Assembly (NCBI GenBank): GCA_030685235.1
Contig: MU839217.1
Coordinates: forward strand, 55,434-119,433
Direction of reading: 5' to 3'
From: Copromyces sp. CBS 386.78
Lineage: Eukaryota; Ascomycota; Sordariomycetes; Sordariales; Sordariaceae
DNA length: 64,000 bases
The notes under the pieces are model-generated. The model was not told the DNA's origin, searched no databases, and saw only the letters and a program-made list of their open reading frames with translations. The translations under genes were made by a program, and so were the position numbers. Position 1 is the first letter of the stretch, and the number at the start of each line of letters is the position of its first letter. Positions 10,854 to 21,780 of this stretch are shown here, piece after piece.

Positions 10854-12183
10854 GATGACCAACGAATTTCTTGCAGGGTTGTCGAGAAGCTCTTGTTGAC
10901 GGAGTTTCAGATGCCAGAACTAGGCATCCGGCCCTATCTTATACCCAAACAAAACGTCTTTCTGCTAGACATGAAGATCCTTTCTCCCCGTCCATCCTCC
11001 TCTTGAGTGGGTTGCATTTCTTGAAGCAGAATCAAGTCTCCGAGTCTACTGTACACTCTGCATGGCTGTAACTTGTGAGCTTAGTACGTTGATTCTACAA
11101 GAAATAGGGGCCAGATAGGGGGCAACTCTGATTTTCTTGTGTGAAAAATAAAGTTCTTTGCCACTCCGGAAAACCACGCTAACAAGTTATATCCATGCAG
11201 ATGTGTACGGATTGTCCCCGGCGAACGTAACGGAAAAATTCCTCCTAATATGCTAGCAAGGCAATATCATATGATGAGGTAGTACTCATTGGCCATGATG
11301 GACGCGGATACCGGTATCTGGAGTTAAACCACGGATGCTACACGCCTCCTCACTGGCGGTACCATTTCTGAACCATTAGAGTCCTTCCTCATCAAGTATA
11401 TATAACCGTTCAATCTGCAGTTGGGTAGCTGTTGCATGGCTTTGTGTAACGAACGCGAGTGTCTGCCAGTTCTGCAACACCCATGTGGAGTTGACGATCC
11501 TGGGGCATCGTGAATTGAAGGGTGGTGGTCGCAACGTCGTGATAGAGATGGGCCCCGGGGACTAGAGATAGTGCACTGTGAAGGAGGCACGGCCCGGCAT
11601 GCATGGCCAGTGGTCTCTGCATTCATTCCTTTGCTCACTGGGGCTCCTTTCATGTCCTTCACTCCCAAATAGTTCGCCGAGTGACTTTTTGTCAGTGCCA
11701 TTGACTTACTCTACCTCCTCATCAACGGTTTCATGAGTCACAGCACAGAATTCAGAAATAGAAACCAGCGCATCTTGCACCCCAGAAAAGGTGCGGCCTG
11801 CCAGATATGTCCAGGGTAAGCGAGGGTGATGAAAAGCTCGGCATTCATTCTGAGCCATTGAGGCGCGCACGTGGCACAAGATCCTTAACATTTGCTGAAG
11901 GCGTCCTTTGAGGCTGAAGAGAGTTGTTGGCGGTATAAATTTCTTTGATTCCCCGGTGAATCGCCCAGAAAGATGCAGTGACGGTTCTTGCACAATCACA
12001 TCGGTGGTTCAGAAAGATATCGCGGAGAAAGGCTGGATAGGGACCACTACGCGCCGTTGAACAGCACAGTGCAGCCCCGCACCGCGACAAACACCACCAA
12101 GAAAGGATCACCACTTCCGGGCGGGGACGTTACTTGGGTTGCATTGAACGACAAATAAAGAGGGGGGAGTTCGTACGACAACG
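10854..12183. other. Intergenic, 1.3 kb, divergent promoters
   Basis: Lies between the divergently transcribed P450 and the chromate transporter. The reading frames present are short, overlap on both strands and show no recognisable motif. Confidence 0.5.
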
Positions 12184-13956
12184 ATGTCACCTCAACCACA
12201 AGAAGCTCTTGGCCTCACCGGTCGTGCGAGAGCGCTGGCATCGCGAAGCTGGCAGGTTTTCCGAGTCAACTGGCACTTGGGCTTCACTGCTTTCGGAGGG
12301 CCGCCGGTCCACTTTAGGATAGTGAGTACTGAAGTGTCGTGAACTTCACACACTTGTGTAGTGCAGGACCAACTTTGAAACCTCGGATGCTAATCATGGG
12401 GAAATAATAGTTCAATGACAAATTCGTGCAAAAGACAAGATGGATCGATGAGCAGGTGTTCCAAGAGCTCTTCAGCATCTCGCAGGCCCTCTCCGGGCCG
12501 GCGAGCACCAAGATGCTGTACTGTATCAACTTGATACAGGACGGATTCCTTGCCGCCGTGTTCAGCTTCCTGCTGTGGAGGTAGGTCACACCATCAAGAA
12601 TTGACTAGATCACCATGAATGACCATCTAACATGGCGCAACCAGTTTACCGGGTGCTATAGGCATGTACGCCCTCGCCGTCGGCGTCTCGAAGATCGACG
12701 AAACTCTGCCAAGACCGGTGTACGCATTGTTGTCGGGTCTCAACGCCGGAACGGTCGGTGTCATTGCGCTTGCTGCCGTTGAGCTGTCCGAAAAGGCGAT
12801 CACGGATCGGCTGACGAGAATCCTGGTCTTCTTGGGCGCTACCGCCGGCATGCTGTACAATGCGCTCTGGTACTTCCCGGTCTTGATGGTGGCCTCTGGC
12901 ATCGCGACACTTGTCCATGACCTGAGATGGATGCATCAACCGGTATCGGTGATCCTTGGTTTTGGTACGAATCTGAAGGGCAAGCTCATCAGGACATGGC
13001 CTTTTGGGAAACGGCCGGGATCGACTTCCAATGCAGGGAACGATGATGCCGCGCACCAAGGGCGAAGGAACAGTGCGGCTGACGAAGAAAGCATCGAAAT
13101 GTCGAGTGTGACAAAAGCGACGGCGACGGCGACGGCATCGAGCAGCTCCGGATCCCGGCCAAGGCCGGGCCAAGGGACGCAGCGGTCTGGCCTTCCGGTG
13201 ACCGAGCAAGAAGCTTCCGCGTCCTCCTCCGCCGAAAGCGAGCCACGGATTATCCCAAGCGAACTTCGACTCGACTTTTCCTGGAAGATTGGTACGGCAA
13301 TCGTCGCCGGCTTCTTCGCCACCTTCATTGCCGTTATGGTCACCCGCGGCGTGTTCCCAAATCCGCCGGGACTTCCCCTCTTGTATCACTTGTTCGCCAA
13401 TATGTATCTTGCCGGAACAATCATCTTTGGTGGTGGCCCTGTCGTCATTCCTTTGTTACGGGAATACGTCGTTGCCGAAGGTTGGGTGAATCCTCGCGAC
13501 TTTCTCATCGGACTTGCTCTGATCCAGGCCTTCCCAGGACCAAACTTCAACTTTGCCGTGTTCCTGGGAGCCTTAACTGCCATCGGAAGCGGCAATAACG
13601 CGGTAGCAGGTGCGGTCATTGCTTGGGTGGGCATCTTTAGCCCGGGTCTGATCTTGGTACACGGTACAATGGGAATTTGGAGTGCGGTGAGAAGCAAAAG
13701 ATGGGTAAAGGCTGTGCTCAGGGGCATAAACGCCAGCGCGGTTGGGCTGATCTATACTGCCGTCTATCGTATTTGGAATGTCGGCTATCTTGATGAGGGC
13801 TTCCAGTTTGGGAAGAGCTTGGGCGATGACCCGTGGTGGGTCGTGGTAACGGCGACGAGCTACGTCGGTGGGCGCTGGTTCAACCTCAAGGCGCCTGCGG
13901 CAATCATGCTTGGTGCGATCATGGGGCTGATCAGGTATGGTGTTGTGTCCGCTTGA
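12184..13956 (+). CDS. Chromate transporter (CHR family), three exons, 539 aa
   Basis: Plasma-membrane transporter of the CHR superfamily, related to Neurospora CHR-1, moving chromate and possibly sulfate. Exons 12184-12321, 12411-12580 and 12645-13956 join in frame (donors gtgagt and gtaggt; acceptors aataatag and aaccag). The first CHR domain starts with HLGFTAFGGPPVHF, continues FVQKTRWIDEQ and the signature QALSGPASTKM, then LLSGLNAGTVGVIALAAVEL. A hydrophilic, Ser/Arg-rich linker (~205-285) separates it from the second domain, which carries NMYLAGTIIFGGGPVVIPLL, GWVNPRDFLIGLALIQAFPG and the PGPNFNFAVFLGAL motif. This long two-domain layout is normal for fungal CHR proteins. The start at 12184 gives the expected short cytosolic N-terminus. 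Nothing appears broken. Confidence 0.92.
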
Positions 13957-14644
13957 GCGGTCTCTTGTCCTTGCAACAGCAGGCAACAGAAACGGGGAAC
14001 GATGGTCGGAGGGGCGCCGACGCGACACAGAGCTTCAAAAATGGATTGAGAAGGGTTTCCCGGTCGCTTAGCCTGCTGGAGAAAATGTCAGCCATGATGT
14101 GGTGAGAGCTTCGGCTAGATGGGGGCTTACCAAAATATCATCGGATAGTCGACGTCAAGTTGTTGTAACGGGAAGAGATGGCAACCGGCTGCGGCAAAGT
14201 GGGCTCGGTGGAATGGCCTGGCGGGATCCACATCTTCCTTGACGGGGGGCACCTGAATGGGCCCCGCCGCTGTTTGACGCTACAGTACGTACCGGCCTGG
14301 CCCGGCAAGCGCTGTAAGCCGGGTGTTTGTCGCGCTCGAATCGGCGGCCGGGGCCCGTGCGAGAGCAACACCAGGCGGGCTTGAGAGTTGAGCATCACCG
14401 GGCATCGGGCTTTTCTCTCCTCAAATTCTTCACCACGGCATCACTACTAACTCCTTTGAGCCAATGGGCTGTGGTGGTTTTCAGTGGCTTCAATATCATA
14501 TTTATAATACTGTTAATCAACCTAAAACTACCTATTGAAGTGAATTTACGCAGGATTGCTGGACTCGTAACCAAGGAAGCGCATCAGCATCACCCGTAAC
14601 GTGTATCTTAGCCCACCACCCAGCGTGCCCAGCCGAAGTGTTGC
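13957..14644. other. Intergenic, convergent
   Basis: 3' regions of the chromate transporter and the GFA-domain gene. Contains GGGCCCCG-type palindromes near 14260 and 14350 but no recognised gene. Confidence 0.45.
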
Positions 14645-15785
14645 TCAATCGTCAAGAACATAGCCCCCAGTCCCTTCATCAGTTATTTCCACCCGTTGCC
14701 CAATATCTTCCCAATCGACCCTCTCAAGCGTCCGCACGTTCAAGGGCTGCAAGCTCAGGTTCAGCTCAGCAAGTGCCTTCACCGCCTGATATCGCTCAGG
14801 GTTTTCCTTCTTGAGCCGCTCCAGTATTTCTGCAAGGTTGGGAGGCCCGTGGATTACCATAAAAACCATCACGCCGCAAGTTGAACAGTGTTGAATGGCG
14901 TTCCGCCCCTTGTTATACTTGTACTCAAAAGTCTCCTTGTACGCTTCCTCGGGGATGAAAACATATTCCTTCGTGGGATAGATCCCGACGAAACCATCCT
15001 GACATTGGGTAAGCGCAGTGGTTAGTAACTGTTGATGGCTGCGTATAGAGAAATGTGCTTCTTACCCTCACACACGAACTGCAGTTGTCCTCTTTGACTG
15101 GCCATGGCTTTTCCACTTTTCCTCCGGTCTTCTTCAGCTCAAACTGAACATTCCCGCAGTGGCAGCTACCATTGTACAGGACATCTCGACTCAAAGGCAA
15201 TGGCTCAAAGGGTCCTTCCTCTTCAAGATTGATTGTTTTGATATTTGAGCTGGGAAACTGGTTAGCAAATATTGACCTTTTGTATACAAGGAAGCAGTGA
15301 CTTCATACTCAAGGAAGAAGGTGTTGGCACCCTGAATAGCCCGCACATTGACCAACACCTGTCCCTTCAGAGGTCCATACAAATGCACGCCTACCAGTCC
15401 TGTGCCACAGACGCTACAGAACTTCAAGATGTTCAGTGTAAGCAACGCGCATTACTTCGATTCCAAACCACTCAAGACACTATCGGGCACTTACCTGGTC
15501 CCATACCAAAGGAGTTTGATACTTAGTCAAGTACCCATCATCTCGTATCCACTTCAATTCGCCCTCGGATGGCGTTGAAGGGCTAGGAATCCATATGTAC
15601 CCCTTCTTGGAACAGAGAGTGCAGGAGCATTTCACCGCTGCATCCTCGAGCCTTCGGCCATCAGGGAGCAAATACTCGAAGCGATACCGGCCGCAGTGGC
15701 AGTTGCCTCTGAGGACTGTGCCGGTTGTGTCTGTGATCGTCTCCGTCGGCGATGTAGAGCTCGGGGTCGGCGATGGACTGTTCAT
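14645..15785 (-). CDS. Double GFA-domain protein (glutathione-dependent formaldehyde-activating-like), four exons, 313 aa
   Basis: Exons on the minus strand: 15785-15495, 15421-15309, 15249-15066 and 14998-14645, total 314 codons. Two zinc-binding GFA (Mss4-like) domains lie in tandem. The first has GNCHCGRYRFEY (27-38), CSCTLCSKKG and FCSVCGTGL. The second has GSCHCGNVQFEL, NCSSC and HCSTCGVMVF. These paired CxC and CxxC motifs are the zinc ligands of the family. Fungal members with two copies are common, and their actual substrates are mostly untested, so the enzymatic name is only a family label. The acceptor of exon 2 (cttgaag) is the least certain junction. It was chosen because it restores the FCxxCG motif in frame. 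Confidence 0.82.
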
Positions 15786-16084
15786 GGTAAAAAGATGATG
15801 ATGGAAAGATGGCGAACAATCTCAAGTTTGAGTGGAAATTGTTATCTTCGAGCGCAGAATGTCGGTTGGTTCCAACATACATACACAGCCCTGGAAAACG
15901 TAATATGCAAGGCCAAGAAGGGAAGGTGAAACCATTAGAGGTAGTACCAACCCTTATCCGACCCCTCCCTGACTTTACCCGACCTAGCCCATGATTTCGA
16001 AGGAAGGTATCATTAGCACGCGACTGTCTAGAAACCTGTCACTATTCTATCTGAAGAACGTGCAAAGAAGGATGAGGGACTTAC
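15786..16084. other. Intergenic
   Basis: Short spacer upstream of the GFA gene and before the first small inverted-repeat element. No feature recognised. Confidence 0.4.
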
Positions 16085-16504
16085 TTAAGTTGTGTTCGGT
16101 CGCCCAGTATGCCAGTAACAGTAAGAAGTTTATATGGCAGTAAGCAACAGCATACTGCCGTGATTTTTGCGTTCGGCTGTTTTCTAGTAAAAATCTGCAA
16201 GTTGATGTAGGTCGCTGCACTTCCTCCAACTCCCCCAATGGCCTGCATCTGACCAATCAGAAGGCCAGAAATCATTGGAGATCTTACTGCTTTCTTCGCT
16301 TTCATACTGCGTAAGAACCCATGTTTATACCAGTATAAACACTGAAGATTAAATTTATACTGGCCCAACGAACACGAGACCGTTATAGGGAAGTTTGGAG
16401 GTGCATTACTGTTGCATTACTGTACAGCGATTTCGCTGTAGGCCATCAATAGTATATGCAACCTCTACGATATTGGTATACTGGGTCACCGAACACAACT
16501 TTAG
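16085..16504. mobile_element. Small TIR element (MITE-like), copy A
   Basis: About 420 bp bounded by inverted ends of about 30 bp: TTAAGTTGTGTTCGGTCGCC on the left, and a right end whose complement reads CTAAAGTTGTGTTCGGTGAC. The first ~235 bp are nearly identical to copy B starting at 16534. There is no coding capacity beyond short frames. An internal 12-bp inverted repeat (GTTGCATTACTG and a degenerate partner) flanks a 27-bp segment. Target duplication is not clear. Confidence 0.75.
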
Positions 16505-16533
16505 TATCACCGAGATCAACATTCTCGCGACGC

Positions 16534-16895
16534 TTAAGTTGCGTTCGGTCGCCCAATATGCCAATAACAGTAAGAAGTTTATATGGCAGTAAACAACAGC
16601 ATACTACCGTGATTTTTGCGTTCGGATGTTTTCCAGTAAAAATCTGCAAGTTGATGTAGGTCGCTGCACTTCCTCCAACTCCCCCAATGGCCTGCATCTG
16701 ACCAATCAGAAGGCCAGAAATCGTTGGAGATCTTACTGCTTTCTTCGCTTTCATACTGCTTCAAACCCCATGTTTATACCAGTATGAAAGCACTGCATTA
16801 CTGTTGCATTACTGTTGATGGCCTGCAGCGAAATCGCTGTACAGTAATGCAACCTCTACGATACTGGCATACTGGGCGACCGAACGCAACTTTAC
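16534..16895. mobile_element. Small TIR element (MITE-like), copy B
   Basis: About 360 bp, same orientation as copy A and only about 30 bp from it. Ends: TTAAGTTGCGTTCGGTCGCC and, inverted at the right, GGTAAAGTTGCGTTCGGTCG. Most differences from copy A over the shared half are transitions. Its 27-bp internal segment (16815-16841) is inverted relative to copy A and is flanked by perfect 12-bp inverted repeats. Confidence 0.75.
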
Positions 16896-17758
16896 CTAAG
16901 GTCCGGGTTGCATGCCGACTCGGAGCCGGTCTTATGAGCTACGCCATCCATGGATACATCGGGAAAAGCTTGTCTCGAACTGTTTGGGTTGTCTGTCTTT
17001 GCGCCGCTTACCTACCTACCTTACAGTATCTCCAACGCAGGTCGTAATCACTTCCTATCAAGGTCTAAGAAATCGCTTCACGAGACTTCTCACCGTTTTC
17101 CCCGCTCAAAACGGAGGAGGCTTACTGGAACCGCCCCGAGTACTGTGACCCCCTCGTGCTTTCGCTGCATCGGCACGGCAAGTGAATTGAACAAGGACGA
17201 CAACTCGTCATCCACAGAATCATGAGCATGCTTTGGGGGCTGTTTGGCCGGCGAGTTGCTCTCACCGAAGTCATCTGCCTGCCTGGTCCATGCAGAGCAA
17301 GAACCGTGCAGAGTCTCTAGGATCTCGATGGAGATGATGGAAGAGGGGAGATGGTTGATGACAGCGAGAGTTGCTTTGGAGAATGAGCTATGAGATGATT
17401 ACGAAGGAACGAACCCGAACATTCAACAAGAAGGTGTAGGGTTCAACCCCTGTTGTAGGCCGAGGGCAATACTTGCCCGAGCAACCGGGAATCTCCCCAA
17501 GTGAAGCGTAAGGTTTGCGGCCTGATCGAAATTTAGTCCACACTTGAAGCGCCCGAAGGCAGATTCGGGATTTAAGACCATCTGCTCCCCATTCAGTGAT
17601 GAAGAGAGTCCATCAGCATCCTTATCAGATACACCCTCCAATTTCGCCATCACTTTATAAGCCAAATCCTGATTCTCAAGGCCCTCTAGACTTTCTAGTC
17701 ACAACACTCCAACCGACTCTTCCCAAGATCAACCTAGCACACCTCATCAATTCCCACC
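16896..17758. promoter_or_regulatory. Upstream region of the RiPP-like precursor; TATA-like box
   Basis: No gene recognised. A TATA-like sequence (CTTTATAA, ~17653-17660) lies about 100 bp before the precursor ATG, and the CT-rich, CA-rich leader TTCCCACC precedes the start codon. Confidence 0.45.
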
Positions 17759-17956
17759 ATGAAGTTCTCCACCTCCTTCCTTCTCCTCCTCACCAGCGCC
17801 ACCGCTGCTCCCCTCGCCAACAAGCAAACTGGCGGCGACAACAACGCTCAAGGAGTCGTCACTTGGGCAGATGTGACCAAGCGCGATGGAGGTGATAACA
17901 GCGCCCAGGGAGTGGTGACTTGGGCGGATGTGACCAAGCGGGAGGAGGATGCTTGA
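17759..17956 (+). CDS. Secreted repeat precursor peptide, putative dikaritin-type RiPP precursor, 65 aa
   Basis: Residues 1-17 are a clear signal peptide (basic KF, a run of leucines, TSATAA). Two near-identical units follow: residues 25-42 and 44-61, each GGDN-N/S-AQGVVTWADVTKR and each ending in the Kex2 site KR (41-42, 60-61), then a short acidic tail EEDA. This is the architecture of UstA/PhomA-like precursors: signal peptide, repeated core, dibasic cleavage. The two units differ at nine synonymous sites but only two amino-acid sites, and AQGVVTWADVTKR is identical, so the product is under selection. The core has one Trp per unit and no Tyr or Phe. A UstYa-family gene lies 0.7 kb downstream and three more follow. 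A possible intron (gtaagc at 17995) would be in the 3' UTR. An alternative is a secreted peptide pheromone or other Kex2-processed repeat protein. Confidence 0.75.
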   Translation: MKFSTSFLLLLTSATAAPLANKQTGGDNNAQGVVTWADVTKRDGGDNSAQGVVTWADVTKREEDA

Positions 17957-18653
17957 GATCTACATTCCCATTCTTGCTGATTCTCTCTGTCTTGGTAAGC
18001 ATACACCCGGTCCTAGCTACAGCGTATGGGGCATCTTGTTAATTATAATTTAATTAGTGGACAAATACTGTGGCACGCCTGCAAGCCATCAAGGAGGACG
18101 ACTCTGGCGAGGGTGTTTAGAAACTGAGGAGAGGGAAGGTGGGGAAGGAGGGGGATGGTGGTGCTGGAGGAGGGTAAAAGGAGAAATAAACCCGTAAATT
18201 CCAGTCATTTACATTAGTGCAAATCATATTATCTTCCTACATTGAACTATCTGCAAATTAGTGAGAGCGAAACTACGTGTTTGTCCACAGCTACTGAACA
18301 ACTTTGCGTTTTGACATGTCGGCCATGATCTATTTCACCTGGCCCATTGTTCAATACCTAGGTGCCTAGACAATTAGGCGATTCCAAGAAAAAGTATCAC
18401 ATGGGATAACCAAAAACAGGGGTCGTGTGCATAATATTTTTCTTGGAACCACCAGGCAATTGATCGCTCAAGTACTGGCCATATAGGAAGATCTAATCGA
18501 GGCAGACAGTGGTATGTGTTTCGGGTTTCTCTTGTAAACTCAAGACTCTCCCTGATCACTTAACTACAGCTCAATGAAAAACACTCTGACACTCGTTGAT
18601 GTTGCATGGAAAAGATACTTTAGCAGACAGGAATTGATTTTCGTCACTGCCTA
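17957..18653. other. Intergenic, convergent
   Basis: 3' regions of the precursor (plus) and the first UstYa-like gene (minus). Contains a candidate 3'-UTR intron at about 17995-18058. No further gene seen. Confidence 0.45.
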
Positions 18654-19424
18654 CTACTCATTCCTATAGACCCTCTTGCCCCCCAATACCCTATACCACC
18701 CAAACCTTCCCACCTCCCCCCTTTCTCCCTCCTTCGGACAGCCAACATACTTCATATAAACCCCCAACTCCTTGATCCCCTCCCTCCCCTGCATCATCCA
18801 CATCTCACAATGATTAGTATGATGCGCATCGCCCACATACCCGTCCAAAACCGTCGTAATCCCGCCCTCTTCAACGGCGTTCAAAGCCGCCTGCCACGTC
18901 TTCTTCCAACTATACATGCAATGCAGAACCTGAAACTCCCACGAGACATAAACATACTCCCACTCACCCTCCATGACTTCCTCAAGCGGCATGGTGGAGT
19001 TGTGGTCCTCGTCCCGGTAGAACAGCCCCCGCTCTTCTCGGGATAGGAACTCAGAGGCGAGGTTGGCGTCGTGGCACCGGATGGGGACCCAGCCCATGAG
19101 GGTTGGGTCAAAGACGCAGTTGGATTGGAGGGCAGAGGTGGGGGAGAGGCCGCATTCTTCTAGATCTAGGGGTTGTTGGTTGGAAGGGGTTGAGGACTCG
19201 TCGGGTGAGGACTTCGATGCAGGGGAAAGGATTCGGGTGAGGGGAGTGATCAAGAAGACAAGAGGGATAATTAGGATAATAGTGGCGATGTAGAGTTTGG
19301 TTTTTGAGTGTGTTGGTATGGGCTCAGTGTTGAGTGATGCTTTGTCGTCGTCGAGCAAGATGGAGTGTTGGTCATCTTCAGACTCCTCGCCGTCTAAGGC
19401 GCGGTCGTAAGATGGACGAGACAT
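18654..19424 (-). CDS. UstYa-family (DUF3328-like) oxidase, divergent subtype, 256 aa
   Basis: Intronless. A cytosolic acidic N-terminus (1-42) is followed by one membrane segment (43-62, KLYIATIILIIPLVFLITPL) and a lumenal domain. Conserved parts are CVFDPTLMGWVP, the region around 161-175 (SWEFQVLHCMYSWKK) and 201-206 (HHTNHC). UstYa proteins carry two HxxHC motifs thought to bind metal for oxidative cyclisation of RiPP cores. Here the second (HTNHC, 202-206) is intact, but the first reads QVLHC (165-169), lacking the leading His. It shares the FxVLHC-x-x-x-x-KK and HTNHC pattern with the gene at 25131, so the two form one subtype distinct from the genes at 20392 and 23011. It is the nearest neighbour of the repeat precursor and converges on it, which suggests a role in its maturation (inference). 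Confidence 0.78.
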   Translation of the reverse strand: MSRPSYDRALDGEESEDDQHSILLDDDKASLNTEPIPTHSKTKLYIATIILIIPLVFLITPLTRILSPASKSSPDESSTPSNQQPLDLEECGLSPTSALQSNCVFDPTLMGWVPIRCHDANLASEFLSREERGLFYRDEDHNSTMPLEEVMEGEWEYVYVSWEFQVLHCMYSWKKTWQAALNAVEEGGITTVLDGYVGDAHHTNHCEMWMMQGREGIKELGVYMKYVGCPKEGERGEVGRFGWYRVLGGKRVYRNE

Positions 19425-20391
19425 GATAGAGGGGGGATCCGGAATGTTGTGTTGTGAGAAAGGAAGTAAAGCGCCGATTCATTCTCCCTGGGCTTCAGGA
19501 ACTTGCTGGGATGGTGCAGAGAGACAGGAGGTCCAAATATGCAGACTGGGTGGACAAAAACTCTGTGGTGCCGCTCTCTCTCTTCGCTCTTTCCCGGAAG
19601 GGTGCTCTGTCTCCGAATGAGTCCCGCAAGACCTACGATCGCATAATGTGCCCCGCCAAGGTAATGCAAGGAGTTGTACCCAGCAGTACCTTCCTTCCCA
19701 GTCGATGAAATGACAGCCTCTTCGTTTCTTCTTCCTGATTTGGTTTTTCCTTTTTTTTACCACATCTCGTATCCTTTGCTCGTTCACTACGATGTCGCAG
19801 TTTGGGTTTTCTTCTCAGGTCGTCCCTTCTACCAGGGTCGCCATGTCTGAAACCGAAAACCGTGTAAGACCATTGGCTCGCCGATCCCAAAACCGTGAGT
19901 AATCGCCTTTGTCAAGCCTGTTAGTGCATGGGTATTGTCAGCAGCACTATAGGTGCATTTGAGGGGTACTCACTAACAGTGACACCCCGCAACCCCTGAA
20001 GCTCACCGTTTTGCCCGAAAGTGCACCGTTCTGACAGTTCCACAATTGCAGGCAGCCGAATCCTCCGGGCAAACCTTCGGCTTCCATGATCACGGCAACA
20101 CCAGTTCCGTGAGTCGTACAGGATAATCTGACAAAGCGCTGACCAACACGATGTGCTTTGGGGTATCATCGTGACTGCCTCCTGGGAGCTGCCATGATCC
20201 CCGCCTGCGTTCGGGTCCGGCTCGAGGATGGTGAAGGAGAGCCGAATAGGTCCGATTACTCAGACCCAACCGCTCGATCAGTTCGTTTTTGTTTGCTTCC
20301 TGTCTCCCATATTCCAGGCTCGTTCGTCGCCCGGCCTGTTCGACCTCTTCGTTCTAACGACTTCTTACCCGTCTCGAGAAACACAAAAGAG
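19425..20391. other. Divergent promoter region between two UstYa-family genes
   Basis: About 970 bp. An ATG at 19791 opens about 34 codons ending at a good donor (gtgagt at 19893), but no convincing continuation was found, so no gene is called. The open frame from 20158 into the next gene looks like 5' leader. Confidence 0.45.
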
Positions 20392-21495
20392 ATGCTCTCC
20401 AAGTACGTACCGACTTCATGGCTACGAGACACCAATGTTCGCATTGCGTACAACACCCTTCGAGGGGCAGAGTCGGACGAGAAGCTCGACACAGAACGGT
20501 TGAACATCCTTAAGAGCGAAACGGATATCAGCGGAGCTCTGCGAGAGCAACTTCGGCGACTCAGACTGGCAGTCATGCTGCTGTCCAGTTCACTTGTTCT
20601 GGTAGTCCTTGGTTGGGCTCTCCGAGAGTTTACAGGGCCTCGAGATGTCAAAGTAGAGGCTCAGTTCACCGGTAAGTTCCAACCACAGTTACCACAAGAC
20701 CGCAGACGTAAAGAGCAGACCATGATAATTAGTCGGATTGCAGATTACGTCGTCAAAGATACGCCAGAAGTCTTCTCCCCAGCCATCAAAGCAACAGAGT
20801 GGAAAGAGGTTGTCTTCCACAACAATTTCGAAGACAAGACCCGCTGGCAGGGGCCGCCAAACGACGAAGTTGACAAGGCTTGGAAAGATCTGTACATCGA
20901 TATTGGTGTCATCAAGATCCCCAAAGAAGATGCCGAGAAGTTGCCCAACCAGACTCTGCCCATCCCGGGAGAAAAAAATGGGTACATCGTGGGGTTGGAA
21001 GTTTATCATCAGCTTCATTGCTTGGTATTCCACTTTCCCTAGCCGTAGCTCCCCTGAACTGCTCAATGACTGACCAATGTTCTGGTACCAGGACCTAATC
21101 AGGAAGCACTTCTACCCCGACCGCTACGGTGACGACAAAGATATGACGGAAGAGCAGCGCAAGGAGTACTGGATTCATCTCGGTGAGTTATGGGTTTCGG
21201 TAGAGACTTCGACCACATGACAGCCAAGCTGACCTCCAAACAAACAGAACACTGCATTGATAACCTCCGCCAGACTATCATGTGTTACTCCGACATTAGC
21301 ACCATCCCCTGGATGTACATGGAACGGGTGCACGCCAACTTCCCCTCGGCCAAGACGACTCACATCTGCCGTGACTTCGACAAGCTCACGGAGTGGATGC
21401 TGCACCCGGATAGGCATTTCCCACAGGAGGAATATCAGCTTCGGCTGAAGGCGTTGCAGGCCGGTGCACTTGCTGAGAGCGGGATGCATCCCTGA
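20392..21495 (+). CDS. UstYa-family (DUF3328) oxidase, both HxxHC motifs intact, four exons, 299 aa
   Basis: Exons 20392-20671, 20744-21024, 21092-21182 and 21248-21495 give 300 codons. The first intron is 72 bp with good gtaagt and ttgcag signals. It keeps frame if retained, so it is slightly uncertain. One membrane helix spans ~58-77 after a basic and acidic cytosolic head. The lumenal domain has SPAIKATEWKEVVF, then H182-Q-L-H-C186 at an exon end and H216-L-E-H-C220 followed by IDNLRQTIMCYSD, the canonical pair of UstYa motifs, and later THICRDFDKLTEWM. These are type II membrane proteins that catalyse oxidative macrocyclisation or hydroxylation in dikaritin and related pathways. A start at 20158 in the same frame is possible, but the shorter start gives the usual N-terminal length. 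Confidence 0.88.
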
Positions 21496-21780
21496 TGTCT
21501 TGTCTGTTGATACTGCTAGGATGAAATCAGATGGTAACTCGTGAAAAGATGCGAACGGATCGGTGATTCCAGCGAAAATTGATTTGTCACCAAGTATGAT
21601 GCATTGGATCTTGATCTAGCCCTCCTCGTCAAATCCACGGTGCACCCGTCCACATATAAAATACCTTGAGAATCCAAGACAAAATTTGAAGCACAATAAC
21701 AGCTACATCAGTTCCAAACCTTTCTACCACCAGAACCGCCCACAGCCGACCTGCCTCCACATAGTTTCAGTGATATCAAA

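Noticed and set aside
11324..12114. Several 70-125-codon minus-strand frames
   Set aside because: Mutually overlapping, no motifs, no conserved splice pattern; treated as intergenic.
17759..17956. Alpha-factor-like mating pheromone precursor
   Set aside because: Signal peptide plus KR-bounded repeats fit, but the repeat lacks the Cys/Trp pattern of Neurospora-type pheromone (WCRxxGQxCW) and the locus is full of UstYa genes.
19791..19892. Possible first exon (ATG to gtgagt donor)
   Set aside because: No downstream exon gave a convincing continuing frame or known domain; left as promoter region.
20158..20391. N-terminal extension of the UstYa gene from ATG 20158
   Set aside because: The extra 78 residues are not like the family N-terminus, and the shorter start gives normal length and topology.
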